From Rebecca billardiae RCC1528 (taxonomy: Eukaryota > Haptophyta): 64,000 nt of DNA. Below the pieces are notes generated by a model. The model was not told the origin of the DNA and did no database searches. It saw only the letters and a list, made by a program, of their open reading frames with translations. Position numbers and translations under genes: made by a program. Location: assembly GCA_965240325.2 (NCBI GenBank), contig OZ251222.1, forward strand, positions 3,596,001 through 3,660,000, given 5' to 3'. Below are positions 12,001 to 20,419 of this stretch, piece after piece. Each line of letters opens with the position of its first letter. Position 1 is the stretch's first letter.

Positions 12001-12737
12001 GGCGGCGACGGCGAGGGCGGCGGCGAGGGCGGCGGCGACGGCGGCTGCGACGGCGGCGGGCTTGGAGGAGGCGACGGCGAGGGCGGCGGCGAGGGCGGCG
12101 GCGACGGCGGATGCGACGGCGGCGGGCTTGGAGGAGGCGACGGCGAGGGCGGCGGCGAGGGCGGCGGCGACGGCGGCTGCGTCGGCGGCGGGCTGGGCGG
12201 TGGCGACGGCGAGGGCGGCGGCGAGCGCGGCGGCGACGGCGGATGCGACGGCGGTGGGCTGGGCGGTGGCGACGGCGAGGGCGGCGGCGAGGGCGGCGGC
12301 GAGGGCGGCTGCGACGGCGGCGGGCTTGGAGGAGGCGACGGATGAGGAGGTGGAGACGGCGGCGGCGTCGGCGGCTGCGTCGGCGGTGGGCTGGGCGGTG
12401 GCGACGGCGAGGGCGGCGGCGAGGGCGGCGGCGACGGCGGCTGCGACGGCGGCGGGCTTGGAGGAGGCGACGGCGAGGGCGGCGGCGAGGGCGGCGGCGA
12501 CGGCGGCTGCGACGGCGGCGGGCTGGGCGGCGGCGACGGCGAGGGCGGCGGCGAGGGCGGTGGGCTCGGCGGCGCGCTCGGCTGCGCGGACACGATGGAT
12601 GCTTGAACACTCAGCAGCAGCGCGCACATGCCCAGCAGGCTGCGCTTCGATGCTGATCCGCGCCCCGCAGCGCCGCCCTGCGAGTAGTGGCTGCGCCGCG
12701 CAGGTGCGCGAAGGCGAGACGTGGCCCCTGCGGGCAT
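1..12737 (-). CDS. Giant secreted proline-rich / RCC1-like multi-propeller protein (3' end outside window)
   Basis: Exons, read on the minus strand: 12737-9806, 9638-9381, 9283-9109, 8954-8757, 8567-7366, 7198-6941, 6843-6669, 6509-6312, 6122-4750, 4582-4328, 4230-4056, 3901-3704 and 3515 to the left edge. All twelve introns start GTGCG and end AG, and every junction restores a W-G-x-N or G-S motif in frame, so the model is well supported. The protein (at least 3,637 residues) has a basic N terminus, a hydrophobic signal-like stretch at residues 37-51 (MCALLLSVQASIVSA), then SPPP rods alternating with RCC1-like propellers. Each propeller has seven blades with an H-x-C motif followed by C-W/F-G-x-N-x-x-G-Q. 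The cysteines and likely hydroxyproline rods point to a secreted cell-cover or extracellular-matrix protein (inference). An alternative start is the ATG at 12629. The upstream frame has no stop, so fusion to the next gene upstream is possible. Confidence 0.8.
8..800 (-). repeat. 114-bp tandem coding repeat, about 7 copies
   Basis: The plus-strand unit starts at GCGAGCTGGGCGGC and recurs every 114 bp (38 codons) from the window edge to about 800, with one or two base changes per copy. The array may begin outside the window. In the coding frame each unit is Pro/Ser with one P-A-P step. Confidence 0.8.
1010..2228 (-). repeat. 609-bp direct tandem duplication inside the proline rod
   Basis: The sequence starting GAGATGGCGGCTGCGACGG at 1021 recurs at 1630, exactly 609 bp (203 codons) later, and the two copies look identical over their length. 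Because 609 is a multiple of three, the duplication extends the rod without breaking the frame. Confidence 0.85.
3390..5362 (-). other. RCC1-like propeller module 3 of the giant gene
   Basis: This third copy has introns of 167, 97, 154 and 188 bp at the same places. It is the most diverged of the three: the blade after G-D-N-Y-Y-G-Q-L-G differs from the other modules over about 30 residues, and the last blade reads W-G-K-N-G-D-G-Q-L-G. It leads straight into the long proline rod that leaves the window. Confidence 0.78.
6008..7978 (-). other. RCC1-like propeller module 2 of the giant gene
   Basis: This is a near copy of module 1 with the same seven blades and the same four intron positions (167, 97, 159 and 189 bp). 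Exonic and intronic sequence are both close to module 1, which points to recent duplication or gene conversion. Small differences include C-W-G in place of C-F-G in the first blade. Confidence 0.8.
8450..10418 (-). other. RCC1-like propeller module 1 of the giant gene
   Basis: This module spans the end of exon 1, exons 2-4 and the start of exon 5. It begins at the G-V-P-N-A-V motif and ends at F-T-D-M before the next proline rod. Seven blades can be counted, each with a cysteine near its start and a second in a C-W-G or C-F-G motif. Four introns (167, 97, 154 and 189 bp) interrupt it just after, or within, C-W-G or G-Q-G motifs. The fold is inferred from the repeat pattern. Confidence 0.8.
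10705..12590 (-). repeat. 66-bp coding repeats with a 528-bp higher-order duplication
   Basis: The N-terminal proline rod of the giant gene is built from 22-codon (66-bp) units of the S-P-P-P-S-P-S-P-P-P type. A marker variant (GATGGTGGCGGCGACAGCGAG on the plus strand) occurs at 11071 and again at 11599, an offset of 528 bp, which is eight units. The duplicated blocks are about 10870-11397 and 11398-11925. The spacing keeps the reading frame. Confidence 0.8.
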
Positions 12738-12938
12738 CGGCCTTGAAGGTGGGCTTGGAGGGGTACGCTGGCTCTGTGTTTCACCAGCGTGCACGCACAC
12801 GCGCGCGCGCACGCCAGCACAGGGCGCGGGAGCGCGCGTGCCGCGCATTCCGCGCGTGGTCAGTGTGCGTGCGCCATGATCGCCCCGCGCGAGGCGCGCA
12901 CAGGCACGAGGTTTACAGCGCCGCGCATGCGGTGTCAC

Positions 12939-14773
12939 CTTGGGGAGCCCGCGGGCGGCTGCGAGTGCGCAGAAGAAGATGATCGCACTCGTCAGCATCG
13001 TCATGACGAGCAGCACGGACGCAGGTGACGGCAGAGCTGGTGCGACGGCGAACGTGCACCCCCTCGCCGACCCGGCCGACTCGCCAGACCTCGCTGCAGC
13101 CATGGCGGTCTTCGGGGCGCACAACTTGTCACAACCCACTGCATCTGCGAGCAAATCGAGAAGAGGCGGAGGTCGGGTGGCGGCCGTCGCCCAAGCAGCC
13201 GTCGCAGCGAGAGCATGCTCGGCCCGAGCAGCGCCACCGGCCGCACAGCGTGACCGGCCGACGCGTGCGTCGGCGGCCGGGTCCGGACGAGAAGTCGCCT
13301 GAGCACGATGGCGCACGCTCGACCGGGCGGGCTGCACGGCGTTGGTCGCCTCGCTCGTCGAGCCTGCGCGGCGAGCGGCGGAGGGTCGACGCCGCAGTGC
13401 AGGGGTCGCACGCGCGAGCGCGCGCAGCCGGTCAGCCCAGCGCAGCCGTGCACGCCGCGCGACGAGCGCGAGCGCGAGCGCGCGCGCGCGCCGCGTCGCT
13501 CGCGCGCACAGCGGGTCACGCCGCCCGCCGACGAGGCGCGCGTCTTGGTGGTCTTGATGAGCTTGGCGTCGAGCACCTCCGCATGCTCGTGCGCGGCGCT
13601 GACGATGCGGCGCGCTGCAGCGTGGACGGGATGGAGAGGCGACCGGCCATCGGCGCAGGTGGCACTCGTGGCCCCGGTCGTCGGTGTCGTCACGCGCGCT
13701 CGCTCGGCCCCGGCGGCGGCGGCGGGGGCGGCGGCAGGCGTGACCAGCGCGTGCGTGGCGGAGGGCACAGCCGACGAGCCGACGGCAGCACAGATCTTGG
13801 ACGGGATGGGCGTCGCGACCTCGCTCGTCTCGCAAGCCGAGCCTGCGCAACGGGGCAGCGGGCGGCGGCGGGCGCGCGCAGCCAGCCAGTCATCATCAAT
13901 CAGGTCAGCCCCAGCCGCGCGCTGCGCGCCGGCGAGCGCAGGTCGCCCGCGCGCACCGATGGCCGCGTCGCCCTGCGACGCGCGCGTCGCGAGAGTCTTG
14001 ATGAGCACGCCGCCGAGCATCTCCGCCTGCTCGTGCGCGCCGATGGCCTTGTGAACCGCTGTAGCTTCAGACTGAGCCGTGCTGAAGAAGGCAGCGGTGT
14101 TCGCCGCAGCTCCACTTGGCGGCGAAGTCGTCCGTGCACGCACGCACGCCGCGTGGGCATCCGCGCCCGAGGCACTGGCAGCAGGAGCGGCGGTGAAACG
14201 GTCGTCCTCGGCAGCGACGGCGACGGTGGCAGCCGCAGCGGACGACAGGCTGTCCGAGACGGCTGGCAGCAGCACGGACGGCGACCGGGTGTCCGTGTTG
14301 GCGGGAAGCGGGGTCTTCTCGCGCGTCAGCGTGGCATCAGGCTTCGCCGTGAGCACGGTCAGCTCCCGCTCTGAGCCTGCGCGGCGGGTGCGGGTGGGCG
14401 TGATCGAACGGCACCAGCGGCGCGCGCGTGAGCCGGCGAGTGTACGGACGATGAAGCCCGCGCGGGCGCGCGCGCGGGCTCGCGCCCTCGTCTGCAGTCG
14501 GCCGCCCGCGGCGCAGGGAGCTCGCGGTTGGTGGACGAGGACAATGCCGCCGCGCGTGCGATCGCGTAGCGTACCATGCGGCACCCGGCGCTCGGCGGCC
14601 TCCTTCGCCCAGGCACCGACGCCACCGCGGGATGCCAAGCTCACGTTGAGCAGGTGTTCGTCGGCAGCCGCGTACGCGCAGCCAGCGACGACAGCGGCGA
14701 GGAGGAGCGCTCGAGTGAGTGCTGCTGCGGCCGGGCGGGCCAGCGGGACACCGCGCTGCTTGCTCTGGCGCAT
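12939..14773 (-). CDS. Predicted single-pass membrane protein with repeated exons
   Basis: The start at 14773 gives a clear signal peptide (basic residues, then an A/L/V-rich stretch ending C-A-Y-A-A-A-D). Proposed exons are 14773-14575, 14376-13957, 13842-13522 (GC donor) and 13363 to about 12939. Internal exons enter in phase 1 with G-S motifs. Exons 2 and 3 each end with a related segment (A-H-E-Q/H-A-E followed by L-I-K-T and T-R-A-S), so they are duplicated modules. Exon 4 carries one hydrophobic helix (ASVLLVMTMLTSAIIFFCAL), fitting a type I surface protein. No family was recognised. The end is unresolved: a donor AAG|GTGACA lies at 12939, and without splicing the frame runs on into the giant gene with no stop. 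Confidence 0.55.
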
Positions 14774-15503
14774 GTTCGTCGGCGAGGAGGGGTGATGCGT
14801 CCGCGCGCTCGGCGAACTTTGCGTCAGCGCTGTAGGTGGCGCGGACGAAGGGCGGAAGGGTTCCGCACTTCGCATTTGCGGTCTGACTTTGCGCTCGTGA
14901 TGACAAGCCAATTTGTCCGCGCAGGGCGATCCGCGCATCTTCGTCAGGCCACCGCACGGACCAGGGTAGATACCGTCGTCGTGGTTCTTCTTCTCACTCT
15001 CGCTTTCTCAAGGCCTGGCCAGGGTCGTGCAGCACATGTACAACGCAGCGAATTAATTTGCACTACGGCCCTCGGTCCAAGCTCGGTCCTTGGCTGCACC
15101 AAGCCTCTGGCGGATTCCCTTCGCTCGCCCCAAAAGAACATTGACGAACATCATCATCCTTGGCTCCCCAGCACCTTCGGATCAGACGGGGTTGAAGGAA
15201 CAAGGTACCGCCGTACCGGTAAGGTAATACCCTCATAAATGAGTGGTGATAGTTGCCTACTGTATCTCGCCTGCCTACCGGTAAATTCTAGTATGATAAA
15301 CAGTAGAGCCTGGATCCTGGTTGATGAAGCCGGGTATCACCAGGGATATCTTCATACGAGACATCATATCGGCAGGACTCACCTTCCTGAGAGCTGGGCG
15401 TCTCATATTCTTAGTATCAAAACGTGTACCCGCTGATGAACGACGGTCTGATGAAGTGATGAACAACTCTGATGGCCTGATCCACTCAAGTCCACCCTCC
15501 CAC
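14774..15503. other. Intergenic stretch, no gene seen
   Basis: This stretch lies upstream of the membrane-protein gene and ends at the foldback element. GC falls sharply after about 14990. Short ACCGGTAA-type segments recur near 15214 and 15276. No convincing coding frame or RNA gene is visible. It probably holds the promoter of the minus-strand gene. Confidence 0.5.
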
Positions 15504-16083
15504 CAAGGGAGGTCCGGGCCGGGAGCTCCTGACCAGCGAGCGGCCAGCGCGACATCACTGCAAAGTTTTCCCTGAGCGCCGGGCGGCGGCAGCGGCGAGG
15601 GCGAGTACTCCGCTGGCGGGGCGCGCACGGGGCACAGCGCTGCGGGCGCGGATGTGCCCGCAGAGCCGGCGCGCGCGGACGGGCTGTTGCGGGAGAGCAC
15701 TCGGCGCCCTCCTGCGCCGCGCGTCTTGCGCCACGCCTCTTTCGCCTCGGCTCAGGGCAGCGCGCACGGCGCGCGCGCGGTCGGCTGCGGCGCAGGCAAG
15801 GCTGGCCTTGACGCGGCGCGAATGTGCGCGCTGCCCTGAGCCGAGGCGAAAGAGGCGTGGCGCAAGACGCGCGACGCAGGAGGGCGCCGAGTACTCTCCC
15901 GCAACAGCCCGTCCGCGCGCGCCGGCTCTGCGGGCACATCCGCGCCCGCAGCGCTGTGCCCCGTGCGCGCCCCGCCAGCGGAGTACTCGCCCTCGCCGCT
16001 GCCGCCGCCCGGCGCTCAGGGAAAACTTTGCAGTGACGTCGCGCTGGCCGCTCGCTGGTAGCTCCCGGCCCGGACCTCCCTTG
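15504..16083. mobile_element. Foldback/TIR element A, shorter relative of element B
   Basis: The element begins CAAGGGAGGTCCGGGCC and ends with the reverse complement, GGCCCGGACCTCCCTTG. The left arm (about 15504-15768) and right arm (about 15832-16083) are inverted copies, with a loop of about 60 bp. The flanks CTCCCAC (15497-15503) and CTCCGAC (16084-16090) match at 6 of 7 bases and look like an aged target-site duplication. The arms are homologous to the ends of element B at 47610-48716, so this is an internally deleted member of that family. No transposase is encoded. Confidence 0.8.
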
Positions 16084-16156
16084 CTCCGACCGGCTCAGGT
16101 ATCGTGTACGCCGAGAGCCGCAGATTTCTGGAGATTCTCCCCCGTCGTCGGACAAG

Positions 16157-16603
16157 ATGTTTCAGGGCGCTGGCCGAGGCTTCCTCAGCTCCACGCGCCC
16201 GGCACTGACTACTGACGACGCTGAGATCAAGATCGGCCCCTCGCTGTGGTCGGATGGTCCACTCGATGCAGCGGGCTATGCTGATGAGCTGAATAGTGGG
16301 CTCAGCGACGCCGCGATGACAGTGTCGTCGGTGCCCTGTCCGAGGAGGCTGGAGGACGCCGATCGATGTCGGCCCAATGCGGTCCATCCCAGCTCGCGGG
16401 GCTTCATCATATGGAGCGCCCCGCAAGACAGTCTTGCCGAGCCCGTCCGCCGTCGGCGGTCTCACGGCGGAGCAGCGGCAGCTGGCCACGGCCCACAGAC
16501 GCACGGCACGCACGTTGTGAGGCCGCAGTGCAGCGGCAGTGCTGAGTGCAGGCGGCGCGTCAGCCCTTGGCACGGCTGTTTTCACACTCCGTCGTCACCG
16601 TAG
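16157..16603 (+). CDS. Hypothetical open frame, weak
   Basis: This 148-codon frame starts with an ATG 74 bp after element A. It has no recognisable domain, signal peptide or membrane helix, and its second half is Arg/His/Gly-rich as expected of a chance frame in GC-rich DNA. The first part (to residue 55) has balanced composition and could be an exon fragment of a gene disrupted by element A. Confidence 0.15.
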   Translation: MFQGAGRGFLSSTRPALTTDDAEIKIGPSLWSDGPLDAAGYADELNSGLSDAAMTVSSVPCPRRLEDADRCRPNAVHPSSRGFIIWSAPQDSLAEPVRRRRSHGGAAAAGHGPQTHGTHVVRPQCSGSAECRRRVSPWHGCFHTPSSP

Positions 16604-17494
16604 ATCGAACCGCCTACGGTCTCGGTGACGCGAACGCCCAACCGCCCGTCCGCCGGTCCGCGCGCCGCCCGCAGAGGCCAAGGCGGTCCGCTCAGGGCGG
16701 CTATCAGTAGTCGGCTCGGATTCAGCTCATTCAGCCCGCCCGCGACACTTCCGGGACGCCAGCAACCATCAGTACTGCATACTGCTCGTATATAAGTTCC
16801 CGAGTTATCTATGATATTATGGCGCACGCCCCCCCCGAAAGGTCTGAGCGTGAGCGAAAGCCGGGGGGGGCGGCGCACGTGCTCCGCAAAATCAAAAAGA
16901 GGATGCGCGCAGGATTTTGGGGATTTTTCGGTAGGTGGCCACCGCGTATGAGTGGATATCGCTGCCGCAATGATTGCGTTTGTACTGCCCCTTAATTTTA
17001 ACGATAGTAACACTTAGGGGAATGCAGGGTGGAATAGCACATAACACCAGCCGTGTGTTAGAACATTCCGTCATAGTAAGATGCCTGAATTGTAAGAGCC
17101 TGAAACAGCTCGCCAACCATAGAAACGATAGGTTGGGTCGTCAGCTTTGATTCACGCGCTTCTGAAAAACAGCGTTTTAGATTAGACGCATCCCTCTTCT
17201 CTTAAGAGAACTGGTGGGCCGTTCGTGATGGTGGGCCGTTCGTGATTCTCCTGCTGATATACACTTTTGGTTTGCTGTTTCCAATTCAAAGAGTAAAGTA
17301 TCGTCTCCTATTATCCTTCTCCTCTGAAGAGAACCACACTTCAAAAACAACGTTTCAGTATCAACGTATTACAATGCGGGTGGGATTCGACATCTCTATC
17401 TGCGAGGATTAACAGCTCTCTGAAAACGAGTGTGTCCTGGACAACTTGAAAGGGCAGCGATCGGCTTTGATTCTGCCTCTTGTAGTAAAGTTTT
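16604..17494. other. AT-richer intergenic stretch with short direct repeats
   Basis: No gene is supported here. A 17-bp unit, GGTGGGCCGTTCGTGAT, is repeated back to back at about 17213-17246. A run of C followed by a run of G (about 16830-16870) flanks a potential stem. Confidence 0.4.
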
Positions 17495-18640
17495 ATGGTA
17501 CGAGTTAACGAACCGTCACTTCTGGTATCTCTGGTCGCGAACAGTCACGATCCAACCGCCGCCCGCACGTCGGCGCGAGTCCCGGTGCGATGCGGCGGCC
17601 TTTGTAGCGGCCAGGCGGAGGCGTCGGGGGCGGCGGCTGAAGGGAGCGAGGGCGGTGGTGGCGGCACGGACGAGGGAGGCGCGCCGAACGGCATGTCCGT
17701 CCTCACCCTCGCCAGCGGCGGCCGCCCGCGCGTCACCGCCGCCGGCTCTCAGCCGACGCCGCCGCCCGCGAGTGCCGCCTGAATGAACGGCGCGCGGCGA
17801 GCGCGTCACGGCAGGCGGCGGGGGCGGCGACTGCAGAGAGCGAGGGCGATGGTGGCGGCGCAGTCGAGGGAGGTGCGCCATCCGGTCAGCGCGGCGGCGC
17901 GGCGCGCGGCCGAGCGCGGGAGCCTGGGCGGCGGCGGGCGCGCGGCGGGGCATGTGCCATGTGGCGCATGTGCTGCCCGAGAGGCTGGCGCACTCGCCCA
18001 GCGCCGCCGCGCACACCGCCGCCGACCTCGCGCGCACGACCTCCGTCAACTCCTCCGTCAGCGGCGGAGAGCGCGTCGCCTCGCCGCCCACGCTGCCGCC
18101 CAGCCGGTTCGTCATCCGAGCGCTCGCCGGGCGCCCGCGGCGTCACGGCGGCGTGCGCCGGGCCGCGGTCGCCGCCTACTAAGTGGTGGGACCGCCGCTG
18201 GGGGGCGGGGCGGGCGGAGGAGATGGCGGTGGCGAAGGAGGACGCGGTGGTGGACGTGGACGTCACGCAGTCCGAGCTGCACTGGCTCATCCACCTCCTC
18301 TCTGCACTCGACCCGCCGCCGTCACCGACGGCGCAGCAGCTGGCGGCGGCGATGGTGGCGGGCGCGGCCGCGGCCGAGGCGGGCGCGCGCCGCGCGCGCC
18401 GCTGCGGCGGCGTGGAGCGGCGGGAGCTGAGCGGCGCGCTGCTGCACACGCAGTCACGCTGCGCACGTGCTGCAGACGCTGTACGAGCGCGCCACCGCCG
18501 ACGCCGTCGCGCCGCCGCTGCCCCCGCCGCACCGGCACCGTCCGACCGTCCGACCGTGTCGTCACAAGCCGCGGCTGCTGCTCACATTCACAAGCTCACT
18601 AGCTGCGTGATGGTGACTAGCCACTAGGGCCGTGCGCCCT
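17495..18640 (+). CDS. Possible multi-exon or frame-broken gene, unresolved
   Basis: Several plus-strand segments have protein-like composition but lie in different frames. One is an N-terminal segment from the ATG at 17495 (V-N-E-P-S-L-L-V-S-L-V). Another lies around 17952-18130 (L-A-R-T-T-S-V-N-S-S-V-S-G-G-E-R). A third, around 18218-18450, is helix-like and contains T-Q-S-E-L-H-W-L-I-H-L-L-S-A-L-D. A last segment near 18468 contains L-Q-T-L-Y-E-R-A-T-A-D. Introns or frameshifts would be needed to join them, and I could not place the splice sites with confidence. A minus-strand reading of the same DNA is less protein-like. No family was recognised. Confidence 0.3.
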
Positions 18641-19059
18641 CAACTTCGTTGTTCACTACCCGAAGATCGGCGTAGCCGATCATATTTATATATATATATA
18701 TGGTCCGCTCGTAATAACGAGTCACAACTCACATCAGCACCATCAAGTAGCAGCAGTCCCACTGATGCCACTGCTGCAAGCTTCGACCAGTACCACTACA
18801 GACGAATCAGGAGAGCTGCGCCCTCGTCAGTCGTCAGGCTGTGTCACTCGTCATCTTTAAATTCTGGCACTATTCTTAACTAGTCTTAGAATTATTATTA
18901 GTGAGTCCAGCATGGTAATCAGTTACGACCATAGTCAGACCCCGGCCCCGGTCAGTCGCCACTGACAATGTCCGGCCACAGGCGGCCATTCTCACCCTGG
19001 AATCGGGTTCCGACTGTTCCCTTCCGTCTGGTGACCGGTAACGGTTCCAGAACTGACGA

Positions 19060-19616
19060 CTACGAGTCCGCCTCGTCAGCTTCTCTTCTCGCCTGCTCGA
19101 ACAGCTCTTGCTGCTGCCTAGCGAGCTCATCTGCACTCAGCCCACTGCTGCCTGCGCGGCGTCGCTTCTTCTTCGCTCCGCGCTCGGACTTGACGCCCGT
19201 CGTGTCGAGTGCATCTGCGTGTCGGTCAAAATCCAGCGCGCGAATGGCACGTACTGCATGATCTGGCGTGATCACCTTTTTCCGGTCCTGCTCGCAAACG
19301 GTGCTCGCCTCAAAGGCAACCGCGAGGATATACTCTCGAATGCACTCGCGGACCGCATCCAGTGCACTTGCCGAACATCGCATACCTGACGGAAGTGCGG
19401 CCGTCATCACGTTCATTACACTGGCTGGGAGGGGGGGGGGGAGTTCGGGTGCAAACGCCAAGGGGAGGCAGATGAGCTCGCGAAGGACGCCGACAGACGC
19501 ATACACGCAGTCGCTGTGGGAAGCACTTGCTCGTCTTCACCTTTTGGCAGCTGCGTGTCCGGTCGGCTCGAGCCGCCCGCCAGGTCCTCGTCCATTTCAT
19601 CGCCGCCATCCTCCAT
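19060..19616 (-). CDS. DR1: Negative cofactor 2 subunit beta (DR1), histone-fold transcription repressor
   Basis: Exons are 19616-19507 and 19420-19060, with an 86-bp intron. The joined frame gives 156 residues. After an acidic N terminus (M-E-D-G-G-D-E-M-D-E-D) comes the histone fold, starting Q-V-L-P-T-A-T-A and including I-T-P-D-H-A-V-R-A-I. The C-terminal L-A-R-Q-Q-Q-E-L-F-E-Q-A-R motif is typical of NC2-beta. In the family, this protein dimerises with NC2-alpha (DRAP1) and binds TBP on DNA, blocking TFIIA/TFIIB entry; it acts in the nucleus. The basic linker K-K-K-R-R-R could be a nuclear localisation signal. The intron carries a run of about 12 C (sense) just before the acceptor. The acceptor was chosen because it restores the family alignment. 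Confidence 0.9.
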
Positions 19617-19640
19617 TGAAGAACAGTGGGAGACGGGTGG

Positions 19641-19685
19641 TACAGTTTACTAAGAATAAGAGACGCACACAGCTCAGGCAGGCGA
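19641..19685 (+). repeat. Recurrent TACAGTTTACT-headed repeat (site 1)
   Basis: TACAGTTTACT followed by an AAGAATAAGAGACGCACACAG-like tail (about 45 bp) starts here and again at 21638 (+). Other copies of the core are at 21615 (+), 29755 (+), 26553-26563 (-) and 49507-49517 (-), with a one-mismatch copy at 60142-60152 (-). The 26.5-kb copy has a related tail, and the 29.7- and 49.5-kb copies share a different tail (TTTTAACGTGCACAC-like). The shared head in both orientations fits the end of a DNA transposon family, but no full element was delimited. Confidence 0.5.
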
Positions 19686-19690
19686 GACAG

Positions 19691-20302
19691 TATGGAGCGC
19701 TCGTTGGAACTTGACGCCGGTTTGGCGCCCGCGCGGCGAGGGCGACGACGGGCGTACACGGGGCCTGCGGCGGCGGGAAGCGCGCGGGCGCGGCCGAGAA
19801 CGGAACGGTCCGGACGCCTCTCGCCAGCCGCGGACGCGCACCGCGCCTCCTCCTCGCACGCTGCTAACTTGATCCGGGTTAAACGGTGGTTTTGCTGCCG
19901 ACCAGCTCAAGTTTCACGGCTGGTCAAGGTTCGGCTTGCGACCTCGCCGCTGGTGCTTGCAAGAAGGTACACGAGTTGGTCGAACTCCCACGCACCCGCT
20001 CTGCGCTCGTCGACGCCCTCTGAAGGTGACTCGGGGTGCATGCGGGGCAGTGGAATGCAGTGGTTCGGCGTTGCCTCTCAGTCGTCCAGCGCGCAGGCCA
20101 TGTAGCGCGGGTGTGGTGCGCGCATGGCCCGGTAATTCGGTCGCGGCATGTCTGTCTGGGCTGCCCAAGGCCTGCCGCACCGCGAAGCGAGCGCTCAGGA
20201 GCGTGTGCCGACCGTGCCAGCCCCGCCGAGATGGGGCACTTCGCTGGGAAATGCGGTGTCAAGTTCCACCCCCGCTCAATAAGTTCCAACGAGCGCTCCA
20301 TA
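19691..20302. repeat. 22-bp perfect inverted repeat flanking about 570 bp
   Basis: TATGGAGCGCTCGTTGGAACTT at 19691-19712 is the exact reverse complement of 20281-20302. The enclosed DNA is GC-rich and has no convincing gene. It may be a small inverted-repeat element next to the TACAGTTTACT repeat. Confidence 0.5.
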
Positions 20303-20419
20303 CCACCCGTTCCACGGGGTGTTGTTCCGCCTCCAGGCGCCCCGCACCCGGCTCGTGGCGGCAGGATGGCGATCAAGTGGCGCGTGGCCGACGTGCGGCC
20401 CGAGATATACGTGACTTGG

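Noticed and set aside
10330-12982. Plus-strand Gly- and Ala-rich frames over the N-terminal proline rod
   Set aside because: Same cause: the antisense of SPPP codons. No start context, domains or splice links.
15504-16083. Mirror-image open frames in both directions of element A (and of elements B and E)
   Set aside because: Identical frames on both strands follow from the inverted repeats and have no protein family features.
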